Positions 6,813-15,214 of a stretch of 64,000 nucleotides of DNA are shown one piece after another. The notes under the pieces were generated by a model. It was not told where the DNA came from and ran no database searches. It worked only from the letters and a program-made list of their open reading frames with translations. Position 1 is the stretch's first letter; each line of letters opens with the position of its first letter. The stretch is from CAYHVH01 sp964360335 (GTDB lineage: Bacteria > Patescibacteriota > Doudnabacteria > UBA920 > 2-01-FULL-46-14): contig CAYHVH010000001.1 of NCBI GenBank assembly GCA_964360335.1, positions 1-64,000 of the forward strand. Reading direction: 5' to 3'. Position numbers and translations under genes: made by a program.

Positions 6813-7778
6813 TTAGGTTATCTTCCACCCTTCGGCGGTTTTCTCGATTTTCCCTTTGAATTTAAATCCCGCCGCGAGCTTGTGGCCGCCGCCGCCAAAA
6901 GCCCGGGCAATTTGCGAGACATCCACGCCTTTGTAAGTTTCGGAGCGCAAGCTGCCTTTGATCTCGTCGCCCCGCTGTTTCAAAAGCATGGAAAATTTCG
7001 CATCCGGGAGAGTATTTAAAAGTTCCACTACCCCATCCAGGTCCTCTTCTTCGGCCTGCGCTTTGGCTAAATCCTCCTCGGTAATTACGGTATAGACGAT
7101 TTTTCGCGCCGGGTCAAAACGGGCATTCTCCAAAGCCAAGGCCCAAGCGCGAAGTTTCGGCAAATCCTTTTGGGAAAAAATAAACCGGGAAATCAAATCC
7201 AGTTTCGCCCCCCGGCGCAGGAGCTCCGCGGCAATTTCGAAAATCCCAGCAGTGACATTGGCGTGCCGGAACCCGCCGGTATCGGTGAAAATTCCTGTGA
7301 GCAGACTTAAGGCCATAAATTTATCAATCTCCACTCCCCAATCCTTGAGCATCAAATACAGAAGTTCGCAAGTCGCTGCCATCTGTTCGTCCCAAACATT
7401 CACGGTGCCATACATCTTCGTGTCATGATGGTGGTCAATGTTGAGAATTGGTTTTTGCCAACTCTCGAGCTCCGGATAACCCGGCCGGGACAAATCGCCG
7501 CACCCCAAAGTGACCAAGAGTTCGTACTCGCCGAGGTCTGGCGGCAAATTCTCGGCGACTTCACTTTGGCCGGGCAAAAACAAAAGATTATCCGGCACCC
7601 CACCCTTGCAAAGCTTGTAAGTTTTTTTACCCTCCCTTGCCAAAACGCGGGCCAGAGTCAACAGGGCTCCCAAATCGTCCCCGTCTGTGTATTCGTGGGA
7701 AACCAACAAAATCTTTTGATGCGCGTCCAAAATTCGCCGGGCCTGCTGAAACTCTGCTTTAACTGGACTTCTGGTCAT
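6813..7778 (-). CDS. DHH-family phosphoesterase (NrnA-like)
   Basis: NrnA-type proteins hydrolyse nanoRNA or 3'-phosphoadenosine phosphates. The ATG at 7778 gives 321 residues and overlaps rbfA by 20 bp; an upstream frame at 7820 lies deeper in rbfA. Visible motifs are SHEYTDGDDLGALL (motif I), NIDHHHD (DHH), GIFTDTGGFRH and the DHHA1 C-terminus AFGGGGHKLAAG. In the usual motif II position, VTLGCGDLSR has G where a metal-ligand Asp is expected. The site is otherwise complete, so activity is plausible but altered. rbfA-nrnA is a common gene pair. Confidence 0.85.
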   Translation of the reverse strand: MTRSPVKAEFQQARRILDAHQKILLVSHEYTDGDDLGALLTLARVLAREGKKTYKLCKGGVPDNLLFLPGQSEVAENLPPDLGEYELLVTLGCGDLSRPGYPELESWQKPILNIDHHHDTKMYGTVNVWDEQMAATCELLYLMLKDWGVEIDKFMALSLLTGIFTDTGGFRHANVTAGIFEIAAELLRRGAKLDLISRFIFSQKDLPKLRAWALALENARFDPARKIVYTVITEEDLAKAQAEEEDLDGVVELLNTLPDAKFSMLLKQRGDEIKGSLRSETYKGVDVSQIARAFGGGGHKLAAGFKFKGKIEKTAEGWKIT

Positions 7779-8109
7779 GATCGTGAAGTTCATGAAGTAA
7801 TTTGCCGATGTGCTGGGCATATTCCCCGGACTGGTCCACTAGAAAAGTGACGCGCGGCACGGTTTTCATCCGGAGTCTTTCTAGAAGCCGGCCTTGAATC
7901 TGGTAAAGGTGCTTCTGCAGAACAGCCAGGACTTCTTCGCTGTCTTGGCCCACCACCGAAAAAAAGACTTTCGCCTGCCCCAGGTCAGGAGAAACCTCCA
8001 CGCGGGTAATAGTCAAAAGGCCGGAAATCCCCTCCCAGCCCTCGGTCAGAAGATACGAGGAGATTTCTCTTTGAATGAGAGAATTGACTTTTTCCTGACG
8101 CGTGGTCAT
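7759..8109 (-). CDS. rbfA: Ribosome-binding factor A
   Basis: RbfA assists 30S maturation by binding the 16S 5' helix region. 116 residues with the single KH-like domain. It starts MTTRQEKVNSLIQREISSYL (typical R-x-x-R-V/I-x-x-x-I-x-x-E), then the ITRVEVSPDLGQAKVFFSV strand pair and a helix ending LLERLRMKTVPRVTFLVD. It overlaps the end of infB by 4 bp (ATGA), forming the infB-rbfA-nrnA unit. Confidence 0.92.
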   Translation of the reverse strand: MTTRQEKVNSLIQREISSYLLTEGWEGISGLLTITRVEVSPDLGQAKVFFSVVGQDSEEVLAVLQKHLYQIQGRLLERLRMKTVPRVTFLVDQSGEYAQHIGKLLHELHDHDQKSS

Positions 8110-10043
8110 GGCTTCGCTAGTTCCTTTTTCTTTACGAGCTCGTCATAAATTTCCAGGACGTCCCCGATCTGAATAGAGGTCCGGGATCGAACCTTCACCC
8201 CGAATTCCCGGCCTTGGGCGACCTCCCCGACCTCCACCTTGTTTTGTTGCAACTCCTCGACTTTCCCCTCGTCTAAAAGCTCCCGGTTTCGAAAAATTTT
8301 GAATTTTTTCTTGTCCACCACCTTGCCTTCCAGAACTTCCCCGCCGATAATCATGGTATCTTTCTCGGTCCGGAAAATCGCTTTGATTTTCGCCCGACCC
8401 AGCACTGTCTGCATCACCAGGAGCGGCATCATGGCCAGCAAGGCCTGCGTGAGATCCTCAACTAGCTCGTAAATAATCTCATACAGATCGATGGTGACAT
8501 TCTTTTGCTTCGAGAGTCTCACGGCCGCCGCCGTTGCGCGCGCGTGAAAACCCAAAATAATGCTCTGGGTATTTTCCGCGAGAGCAATATCCGATTCGTT
8601 AATTTCCCCCACGCCTTGATTGACGATATTGATTTTCACGTCCTCGCTCCCTAGCCGGGTCAAAACGTCAGACAATACCTCCAGACTGCCCTGAACGTCG
8701 GCCCGAAGAATAACATTGAGTTCTTTCTTATTCGGTTCAGCTTTGATTACCAATCGGCTCTGCAAACGCTTCGCCCGGTCCTGCTTTTGCAAAGCCTGGG
8801 CCTCAAGTTTCGCTTCTTCCGCGGTCCCAGTGACCTTCAGGATACCCCCGACCTCTGGCACCTCGGAGAGGCCGGCAATCCGCACTGGGGTTGCGGGCAA
8901 AGCCAGCTTCAATTTCTTGCCAGTCGCATCCTCCATGGCGCGAATTTTGCCAAAAGTCGAGCCGACCACGACCGGATCGCCAAGCTTCAGAGTGCCATTT
9001 TGCACCAGTACGGACGCGACCGAGCCCTGGCCGCGAGAGAGATGAGAATCAATCACCGCCCCCAAAGTCAGTCCCATGGGATTGGCCCGTAGCTCTTCCA
9101 CCTCAGCCGTAAGCAAAATAATCTCCAAAAGTTTATCTATGCCCTGGCCTTTCTTGGCCGAAATCGGCACCAGCGGCACTTTCCCTCCCCAATCCTCCAC
9201 CAAAACCCCGAAGTTAGCGAGGTCCCCTTTGACCCTCTCGGGATTCGCCTCGGGTTTATCAATCTTGTTGAGAGCCACAATTAATGGGGTCTTGGTGAGT
9301 TTCGCGCGATTGATGACCTCCACTGTCTGCGGTTTGACACTGTCATCCGCCGCCACTACCAAAACAATGAGATCGGTAACGTTCGCCCCCCGGGCCCGCA
9401 TCGCCGCGAAGGCCTCGTGCCCCGGCGTGTCCAGAAAGGTAATAAGTTTGCCCTGGTGTTCCACTTGGTAAGCCCCGATGTGCTGGGTAATCTCGCCCGC
9501 TTCCGTGGCCACGACGTTGGTTTTGCGGATTGTGTCGAGAAGTGTGGTTTTGCCGTGATCCACGTGTCCCATGACTGCCACGATCGGCGGGCGGGGTTGA
9601 AGCTGCTTCGGATCCTCTTTGGCTAAATAATCCGAGACATAACCCAAACCTAACCGCGCGTGCTCCTCTTCTTGCCTGTCGACTACGGCTTCCACCCCGA
9701 ACTCTGCGGCAATAATGGCCGCCGTCTCCGCGTCAATTTCCTCGTTAATCGTCGCCATCACGCCGTTTTGAATGAGCTTCTTGATGACCGCGGTCACCGG
9801 CTGCCGGAGCTTATCGGAAAACTCCTTGACCGTCAGGAAAGGGGGGATCTGGATTTTGGTCAACGGCGGGATAGCGGCTGCCGCGGGTGCAGGTTTGCCG
9901 GAAAGTTTCTGGATAATTTCTTTCGCCAGACTGTTTTCGATTTTCCGCGCCTTTAGAGACACCCGAAATCCCGCGGCCTTGATTTGGCTGCGCAACTCAT
10001 TAACAGACATATTCAGTTGTTGGGACAGAGTAGAAAGATCCAT
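8106..10043 (-). CDS. infB: Translation initiation factor IF-2
   Basis: IF-2 delivers fMet-tRNA to the ribosome. 645 residues, a short version lacking the long N-terminal linker of other bacteria. N-terminal IF2_N-like helices (LSTLSQQLNMSVNELRSQIK) come first, then the G domain with GHVDHGKTTLLD (P loop, about 157), DTPGHEAFAAMRARGA (G3) and ALNKIDKPEAN (G4), followed by domains II, III and the C-terminal initiator-tRNA-binding domain ending GDVLEIYDELVKKKEL. First gene of infB-rbfA-nrnA; no nusA or rimP in the window. Confidence 0.96.
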   Translation of the reverse strand: MDLSTLSQQLNMSVNELRSQIKAAGFRVSLKARKIENSLAKEIIQKLSGKPAPAAAAIPPLTKIQIPPFLTVKEFSDKLRQPVTAVIKKLIQNGVMATINEEIDAETAAIIAAEFGVEAVVDRQEEEHARLGLGYVSDYLAKEDPKQLQPRPPIVAVMGHVDHGKTTLLDTIRKTNVVATEAGEITQHIGAYQVEHQGKLITFLDTPGHEAFAAMRARGANVTDLIVLVVAADDSVKPQTVEVINRAKLTKTPLIVALNKIDKPEANPERVKGDLANFGVLVEDWGGKVPLVPISAKKGQGIDKLLEIILLTAEVEELRANPMGLTLGAVIDSHLSRGQGSVASVLVQNGTLKLGDPVVVGSTFGKIRAMEDATGKKLKLALPATPVRIAGLSEVPEVGGILKVTGTAEEAKLEAQALQKQDRAKRLQSRLVIKAEPNKKELNVILRADVQGSLEVLSDVLTRLGSEDVKINIVNQGVGEINESDIALAENTQSIILGFHARATAAAVRLSKQKNVTIDLYEIIYELVEDLTQALLAMMPLLVMQTVLGRAKIKAIFRTEKDTMIIGGEVLEGKVVDKKKFKIFRNRELLDEGKVEELQQNKVEVGEVAQGREFGVKVRSRTSIQIGDVLEIYDELVKKKELAKP

Positions 10044-10079
10044 TGACTTAACTTAGAAACTTTAGAAACTTATGAACGG

Positions 10080-10125
10080 ATGAACAAAAAAACTCTTTGT
10101 TCTTTCGTTCTTTGGTTCATGAGTT
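10080..10125. other. Hairpin-forming spacer between infB and the GT39 gene
   Basis: The spacer 10044-10188 holds GAACAAAAAAACTCTTTGTTC-type complementary halves that could fold, and no ORF. A terminator or infB leader role is possible, but the T run is not decisive. Confidence 0.3.
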
Positions 10126-10188
10126 TTTAGGTTTGGATTTGATAATTAACTATACCGAAAATTTCGCTGCTTGGCAATAGTCGAAATT

Positions 10189-11904
10189 CTAGGAGCCGCC
10201 GGAGGATGCACTGGCCGCCGTGGAAAACTCGTAAATTTCAAACACGGTTTGGCCGCGGGAGTTTTTGATAAACTTTTGCGGTTGTACCCGGCTCCGCTCA
10301 AGGAGGGCTTGAAGCTGGCGGATGGCTCCTTGATACTCCTCATCTCCGGGGGAACCGACAATACCAGCCGGCGTCGTCAAAACAAACCAGAAATTTACTG
10401 CTCCCCCTTTCCTTAGATAGGCAAACGCGTCGCCGGTTTCTTTCATTAGTCCGTGGAAGTCCAAAAAGTGGACAATCGGAGCGTTGTAATAAAAACTATA
10501 GCGATTGACATGCCACATCGTCGCGAACCAATCCGCCCGGGCATCAATGATCACGACATATGGTTCTTTGACGTCAAAATAGGTTAATTCTTCGAGCTTA
10601 GTCACATGGCGGCGCGGCGGGAGGGGCACAAAAACCTCGTCCCGCAAATACTGCTCCAACTCTCCAAAGCCCTGACTATAAAACCGATTTGGGGAATAAA
10701 AAATTCTCTCCCGGCCCAGTGGTTTAGTAAGCAAATTGGTATTAATCCCATAGCCCAGCTCCAATGCAAAAATCAGAAGCAACCCGCCGCCTGCCAAGGC
10801 TTGGGCAGTGCCCGGCCGGGTGGCGATTTTCCCCCACCATTCATAAAGCACGATCCCCAAATTAAGAGTAAGGAACGGCGTTAAAATTGCTAAAAACCGC
10901 GGTTGCGCCCCGGCAAAGGCAAACATCACAACAATCATTAAGATATGAAGGAGCAACAGCCGGGTCAGGACACCGGCTTTTCTTCGCACAACTTGGCCCA
11001 AGGCAAACAGCAAGGCTAACCCTTGCAGGACTAAGAAAGGAAGGGAAGCCGTGGTCACTAGCGAGTCCAAAATGGACCAAAAATTCGCCCCGAGATTGAA
11101 ATTGATGCCCCGGGAAGCAATGACCTCAAAATCCTGGGGGTGCATACCGAGCATGGAAGAAAGAGCGGCATCAAAATGCCCGGTCGCTTGAAAAACTTGA
11201 AAATTGTAGACAATCACCGGGCTTAAAACCGCGGGGATGAGGAGGAGCGACAGCCAGAAGATTTTGGTTTTCAAAACTCGCCAGTCCCAGAATAACAGGT
11301 ACAAAACCGCGGCCGGGAGCAAAAAAATCGCGGTGTACTTCGAGAGGAGGGCCAGCCCAACGCTACCTGCCCAAAACGCCAAAAACCGGCCCCGGCGCAG
11401 ATCTAGATATTGCGCAAAGAAAAAAATGCTTAGCGCCAGAAAAAGATATTCAATCCCTTCGAGATAGCCGGCGCGGCTCACCCACGTGGCATAAGAAGAA
11501 ACCGCAAACGCCAAAATGGCCCAAAGACCGGCTGAGGGAGAAATAAACTTTTTGACGAGATAATAAAGGATTAAACCGGTGGCCATTGCGGCCAGGGCAA
11601 AAGGAACTAAAACGCCGAAGGTATTCTCCCCAAAAATCTTTAGAGACAGATTTTCCACCCAAAAGACCAGCGGCGGATGATCGTGAAAAGATAAACTTCC
11701 CCACCACGGGATTTCCCCAAACCAACTAATCGGCGAAGTCTGACCGGAACCAGCTAAAAAATCCAGCCACCCGGCGGCCCGCACGGCATTGATCGCCGCA
11801 TCATGCTGCACCCCGTTCGCGGTGAGTCCCCAAAACCGCAGAAAGAAAAGCAGAATCAGAATCAGAAAAAAAAGGAGCTGGGGTTTGTTCTCAAAAATTT
11901 TCAT
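10189..11904 (-). CDS. GT39-like membrane glycosyltransferase
   Basis: About 571 residues from the MKIFENKPQ start (a further frame to 11931 is less likely). A first transmembrane helix is followed by a luminal-type loop with GVQHDAAINAVRAAGWLDFL, whose D-A/E pair corresponds to the catalytic DE region of the dolichyl-phosphate-mannose/ArnT superfamily, then SFHDHPPLVFWVENLSLKIFGENTFGVLVP, a family hallmark (H-P-P-L). About ten further hydrophobic helices follow and then a soluble C-terminal domain. It probably transfers a sugar from a polyprenyl-phosphate donor to an extracytoplasmic acceptor. Confidence 0.8.
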   Translation of the reverse strand: MKIFENKPQLLFFLILILLFFLRFWGLTANGVQHDAAINAVRAAGWLDFLAGSGQTSPISWFGEIPWWGSLSFHDHPPLVFWVENLSLKIFGENTFGVLVPFALAAMATGLILYYLVKKFISPSAGLWAILAFAVSSYATWVSRAGYLEGIEYLFLALSIFFFAQYLDLRRGRFLAFWAGSVGLALLSKYTAIFLLPAAVLYLLFWDWRVLKTKIFWLSLLLIPAVLSPVIVYNFQVFQATGHFDAALSSMLGMHPQDFEVIASRGINFNLGANFWSILDSLVTTASLPFLVLQGLALLFALGQVVRRKAGVLTRLLLLHILMIVVMFAFAGAQPRFLAILTPFLTLNLGIVLYEWWGKIATRPGTAQALAGGGLLLIFALELGYGINTNLLTKPLGRERIFYSPNRFYSQGFGELEQYLRDEVFVPLPPRRHVTKLEELTYFDVKEPYVVIIDARADWFATMWHVNRYSFYYNAPIVHFLDFHGLMKETGDAFAYLRKGGAVNFWFVLTTPAGIVGSPGDEEYQGAIRQLQALLERSRVQPQKFIKNSRGQTVFEIYEFSTAASASSGGS

Positions 11905-11955
11905 CGTTTTTCCATCCCGAAAAAAACCCAAATGATACCTTACTATAGATAAACT

Positions 11956-12702
11956 TTATGTTTTTCGCAAAGGTTCCGCTCCCTGCCAAGCCAAGCCAAA
12001 CAAAGCTCGAAAAGAATCGACAATGTCTTGGCTTTCGATCACTGTTACAAATCTTTTCGCAAAAGAAAAAATCGCAATCTTGTCCAAATAGATAATGTTA
12101 TCAGTAAAAAATCTGTGCTTATTGCGAACCAATCTGATTTGATGATTCGGCAAGGTATCGACAGTCTTTAAATAATAATGATTCAGATTGCTCGCATAAG
12201 CGATTTCTTTACTGATAATGGAGGGGTGGTCTTTCATCATTTTGATGAACAGCTGGAAGCTGTCGAAAAATTCTTTGGAAATATCATCAATCGAAAAAAA
12301 ACTCAAAATCTCCTTTTCTCCTGATACCACTATTTCCTGATAAGCTTTGACAATCGCCTCTTTTCCTTCATAAAGCACTACGGCCGGGCGGGCGGCTTTT
12401 TGGTTATACAACATTCGAAGTTGGGGAAGAATGTTTTGAATCTCATAAAGTTTTTCCTCCAACGACCCCCTGATCCGTTCAGGGCTCTCCGCGACAAACA
12501 ACTTTTTCTTTTCCCTTGGTACTATTGATACCAAACCTTTAGCAACCAAATCATCAAGCACCAAATAAGTAGTTGGCCGCTTTAACTCAGCCCTAACGGC
12601 GATCGTCATCACGGAAGACGGCCCGAGCTCCAAACAGGCAAGATAAACCCTCGCCTCTTTTTCACTAAGGCCAAATTTAGACAGTTTTTGGCTAAAATCC
12701 AT
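11956..12702 (-). CDS. TrmB-family transcriptional regulator (copy 1)
   Basis: 248 residues. The N-terminal winged HTH is KFGLSEKEARVYLACLELGPSSVMTIAVRAELKRPTTYLVLDDLVAKGLV, a standard TrmB domain. A short coiled coil follows (RIRGSLEEKLYEIQNILPQLRML), then a C-terminal effector domain of about 150 residues with ILSFFSIDDISKEFF. TrmB regulators sense small ligands, usually sugars in archaea. The gene is divergent from the RibA-like gene at 12874 with an operator-like dyad between them. The -10-like TATAAA lies only about 5 nt from the ATG, suggesting a nearly leaderless message. Confidence 0.85.
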   Translation of the reverse strand: MDFSQKLSKFGLSEKEARVYLACLELGPSSVMTIAVRAELKRPTTYLVLDDLVAKGLVSIVPREKKKLFVAESPERIRGSLEEKLYEIQNILPQLRMLYNQKAARPAVVLYEGKEAIVKAYQEIVVSGEKEILSFFSIDDISKEFFDSFQLFIKMMKDHPSIISKEIAYASNLNHYYLKTVDTLPNHQIRLVRNKHRFFTDNIIYLDKIAIFSFAKRFVTVIESQDIVDSFRALFGLAWQGAEPLRKT

Positions 12703-12731
12703 ACAATTTTATACTACCAGCCATTTTAATT

Positions 12732-12750
12732 TTGTCAATGTTTCTGACAA
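12732..12750. promoter_or_regulatory. Operator-like dyad in the TrmB1/RibA-like1 spacer
   Basis: TTGTCA-ATGTTTC-TGACAA has 6-bp arms and overlaps the minus-strand TTGACA -35 of the TrmB gene (12733-12738). Its GTC...GAC core matches dyads in the second TrmB/RibA-like spacer (40213-40228 and 40292-40307). Confidence 0.6.
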
Positions 12751-12815
12751 ATAAAAAAATTGTCGATTTTCTGCCTCATTTAAGGGAAAGTTTAACGATA
12801 ATTTTGTTTGTATTC

Positions 12816-12844
12816 TTGACTTTATGTTGAAAATCCTACAAAAT
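12816..12844 (+). promoter_or_regulatory. Candidate promoter of the RibA-like1 gene
   Basis: TTGACT, 17 bp, CAAAAT upstream of the ATG at 12874. The -35 is good and the -10 weak. Confidence 0.45.
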
Positions 12845-12873
12845 TAGCTCTTTAATAAGTAAGGCCTCGATTT

Positions 12874-13521
12874 ATGACCAAGATAGCTACGGTTCGACAA
12901 TTTGGTAAATACGAAACGATAGGACCGGTGCGTCTCCCCCTGCTACTGGTAAATGGGGAAGTTGGTCAATTTTCCATCTGGTATTTTTCTTTTCCAAAAG
13001 GAAAATATGCTGTGCTGTTAAAAGGCAATATGCTGCAAGATAAAAAAGCCCTAGTGAGAATTGAATCTATTTGTATTTGGGCCCACTTATTTAATTCGCA
13101 ATATTGCGATTGCGACTGGCAATTGCAAGAAGCGAAAAGACGAATTCACGAGGCCAGGAGAGGAATGATCATATTTGCCCTTGACGAGCATGGAAAGTCA
13201 GTCGGACTAAGAAACCATTTCATTGTTTATGCAGAGGGGCAGCGAAGAAAAAAAGAACTAGTTGTGGATGCTTATAAAGCGTTGGGGCTCAATGAAGACT
13301 ATCGCAAAAATTATCAGGATGTTGCTGATATTCTCCTCCATTTTGGTATCAAGGATATTCGGTTAATGACTAATAATCCGCAACGAACTAAACTCTTAAG
13401 AAAGGCTGGAATTAGAATTAAACGAGTAGCACTAGAAATACCTTTGAATTCATATAACAAAGAAGAGATGATTATTAAAAAAACAAAACTCGGTCATCTA
13501 TTAACTCTGAGAAAAAAATAA
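12874..13521 (+). CDS. GTP cyclohydrolase II (RibA)-like protein, altered catalytic loop (copy 1)
   Basis: 215 residues aligning with the RibA fold: VRIESICIWAHLFNSQYCDCDWQLQEA (Cys plus CxC zinc ligands), GMIIFALDEHGKSVGLRNHF in place of the canonical LRQEGRGIGLxNK, an ADILLHFGIKDIRLMTNNPQR block (TNNP), and a C-terminal GHLLTL like RibA's GHLL. True GCH II opens GTP and releases formate and pyrophosphate; the loop Arg of GRGIG takes part in catalysis and is a Lys here, with one extra residue. No other riboflavin gene is in the window. A different nucleotide substrate or reaction is plausible. It is followed by a secreted protein gene 27 bp downstream. Confidence 0.7.
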   Translation: MTKIATVRQFGKYETIGPVRLPLLLVNGEVGQFSIWYFSFPKGKYAVLLKGNMLQDKKALVRIESICIWAHLFNSQYCDCDWQLQEAKRRIHEARRGMIIFALDEHGKSVGLRNHFIVYAEGQRRKKELVVDAYKALGLNEDYRKNYQDVADILLHFGIKDIRLMTNNPQRTKLLRKAGIRIKRVALEIPLNSYNKEEMIIKKTKLGHLLTLRKK

Positions 13522-13548
13522 AACGACGATATACCATAGGAGGACCAT

Positions 13549-14130
13549 ATGAAAAAAGCGTTATTGGTCTTGTTCATGTTTCTGCTGTTCATCTCCCAAA
13601 CAAAGGCCCAACACTTCGTAGAGGGCAGGGTGGCCGATACCCGATATCGCTATCTGGATTGGAGCTACACTTTTCCTAGTCGGGTCGCAGTCGACATCTT
13701 CTACATCGGGGTTCCGGGGAATAATGAATTCAATCTGGGACTAGGCTACGCCTTCAAGTCTAAAGTTAGTTTAACCCTCACGCCGCTGATGTACGCAGTG
13801 ATAGCCAAAGAAAATGGGCAGAAGGGCATCAAGCTGGCCCTGCTCGTGAATTTAGAAAGGGAGGGATGGAAGGTTAATTCCTTTTTGGCGCACTACATCC
13901 CTCTTTCTGGCCGCGGGTCCTCTTACCAAGTCCTAGACACGCTTGATATCACGAGGGTATTCAAGTGTTGGGAAGTTGGGGTTTCAAACGGCTTTTTCCA
14001 CCAAGAAGGAAGCTGGAATCCGCAGACTGGCCCGATCCTTAAGTTCAACGACTCGAAAGGGGCTTGGGCCATCTCCTACCGCTTCGGGTCGCAGAGAGAA
14101 CTGCGGGTGGGGCGGGCTTTCGTATTCTAA
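13549..14130 (+). CDS. Secreted beta-strand-rich protein, outer-membrane-barrel-like (copy 1)
   Basis: 193 residues with a strong ribosome-binding site (AGGAGG 7 nt before the ATG). A Sec signal peptide MKKALLVLFMFLLFISQTKA is followed by QH, an 'AQ' junction. The mature part alternates polar and hydrophobic residues in many short strands (FNLGLGYAFKSKVSLTLTPL, GAWAISYRFGSQRELRVGRAFVF) and ends in F, as barrel proteins do. No family was recognised. It is probably co-transcribed with the upstream RibA-like gene, and a terminator follows directly. Confidence 0.65.
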   Translation: MKKALLVLFMFLLFISQTKAQHFVEGRVADTRYRYLDWSYTFPSRVAVDIFYIGVPGNNEFNLGLGYAFKSKVSLTLTPLMYAVIAKENGQKGIKLALLVNLEREGWKVNSFLAHYIPLSGRGSSYQVLDTLDITRVFKCWEVGVSNGFFHQEGSWNPQTGPILKFNDSKGAWAISYRFGSQRELRVGRAFVF

Positions 14131-14133
14131 ACA

Positions 14134-14170
14134 GCCGAGCAGGATTTGCAGTTCCTGTTCGGCTTTTTTT
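14134..14170 (+). terminator. Rho-independent terminator
   Basis: The stem GCCGAGCAGGA/TCCTGTTCGGC (one G-U) is followed by seven T, ending the RibA-like1/beta-protein operon. Confidence 0.9.
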
Positions 14171-14202
14171 GACGATTTTTCTGGCGATTTTAATAATCCC
14201 CC

Positions 14203-14240
14203 TCTCTCTCACACTCCCCCTTATTCTAAGGGGGAGAAAT
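14203..14240. repeat. Family B palindromic element
   Basis: CCCTCTCTCTCACACTCCCC...AAGGGGGAG resembles the C/T-rich/G/A-rich palindrome found twice in the 16944-18614 gene and once in the FemX-like gene. It is in the spacer here. Confidence 0.5.
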
Positions 14241-14246
14241 ATGGGG

Positions 14247-15110
14247 TTAAAACTGCCGGTTCTTGCCGACGATGATTTTAATTTTCTCTTTGGCAATCGT
14301 GATCGTGGCGGGGGCTTTGGCATAGACCTGACCCTCGACCAGAAGAGGCAATTTTTTGGGACCCAAGATTTCAATTTTTTTGGCATGCATCACGGTCGCC
14401 CCCGGCACATTGTCCAAACAGCCTCTGGCCAAGGCCTGGCGATGACGAAAAACCTGGGTCGCCGTCAATCTGTTCAAGAGCAAAATATCCAAAAATTTGT
14501 CAGTGGGGTCACCGAGCTTAAAACGGCAACCTTCATTGTTGCGGCAATTAATAATCTGCGCCGCCAAAACTTCCGAGGTCGCAGTATAGGAATCCTCCAG
14601 AGACAACTGCAAGGGAAAAGGCTGAAGCTGCAAAAAACTTCGCATCGTTCCCCATCCCCAAAAACCCGCCGGGGCTTTTGGGGATCCCCCTTGCCCCAAA
14701 TCCACTTGAGAGAGAAAATAATGTTCGCCCACCCGTCCCAAAGTTAGTTCCCGCACCAGTCGCCCCGCCAGGGTTTTGACTGCTTCCCCAATCTCCGCGG
14801 CCATCCCCAAAATCCGCCCCAGGGCGCTCCCGGGATCAAGGGGAATAAACCCGAGGGTGACCTCGGGTTTTTGTTTGACCACCGCATTGATCGTCCGGTT
14901 CAAAGAAGCATCTGACCCCACCACCACTATGGTTTTGGCACTCAAACCAAAAGCCTGCTCCACCAGCAACTCCACCGTCCGGATCGCCGTGACGCGGTAA
15001 GTTTCGCCGTCAATCCGATGTTCGGCCAGAAGATTCAATAGCCGGCCTTGAATTCGTTCAAAATATTTGGCTTCTTTGTCCCGCCCGGGATCAAAAATAT
15101 AGAAATACAT
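14247..15110 (-). CDS. Diacylglycerol/lipid kinase-family protein, degenerate motif
   Basis: 287 residues with the DAGK/NAD-kinase-like fold. VVVGSDASLNRTINAVV replaces the signature GGDGTxNE/N, and LGFIPLDPGSALGRILGM aligns with the GxIPxGTGND block. A beta-sandwich C-terminal half follows (LFLQLQPFPLQLSLEDSYTATSEVLAAQIINC, IVEGQVYAKAPATITIAKEKIKIIV). Loss of the GGDGT glycines and the GTGND change suggest it may not phosphorylate lipid normally. Its 3' end abuts a family B element, and the upstream spacer holds a family F repeat. Confidence 0.65.
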   Translation of the reverse strand: MYFYIFDPGRDKEAKYFERIQGRLLNLLAEHRIDGETYRVTAIRTVELLVEQAFGLSAKTIVVVGSDASLNRTINAVVKQKPEVTLGFIPLDPGSALGRILGMAAEIGEAVKTLAGRLVRELTLGRVGEHYFLSQVDLGQGGSPKAPAGFWGWGTMRSFLQLQPFPLQLSLEDSYTATSEVLAAQIINCRNNEGCRFKLGDPTDKFLDILLLNRLTATQVFRHRQALARGCLDNVPGATVMHAKKIEILGPKKLPLLVEGQVYAKAPATITIAKEKIKIIVGKNRQF

Positions 15111-15114
15111 TTGT

Positions 15115-15212
15115 GAGGATTCCTAAATCCTAATTTCTAATTCCTAAACAAACCCCAAATCCCAATGACAAAAAAAATTAGAAATTAGGTCATTTAGGTT
15201 AATTAGAAATTT
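15115..15212. repeat. Family F intergenic repeat
   Basis: An AT-rich block of CCTAAATCCTAATTTCTAAT / AACCCCAAATCCCAATGAC / AATTAGAAATT units, similar to blocks at 32737-32800 and 59711-59840. Intergenic, no ORF. Confidence 0.6.
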
Positions 15213-15214
15213 CC

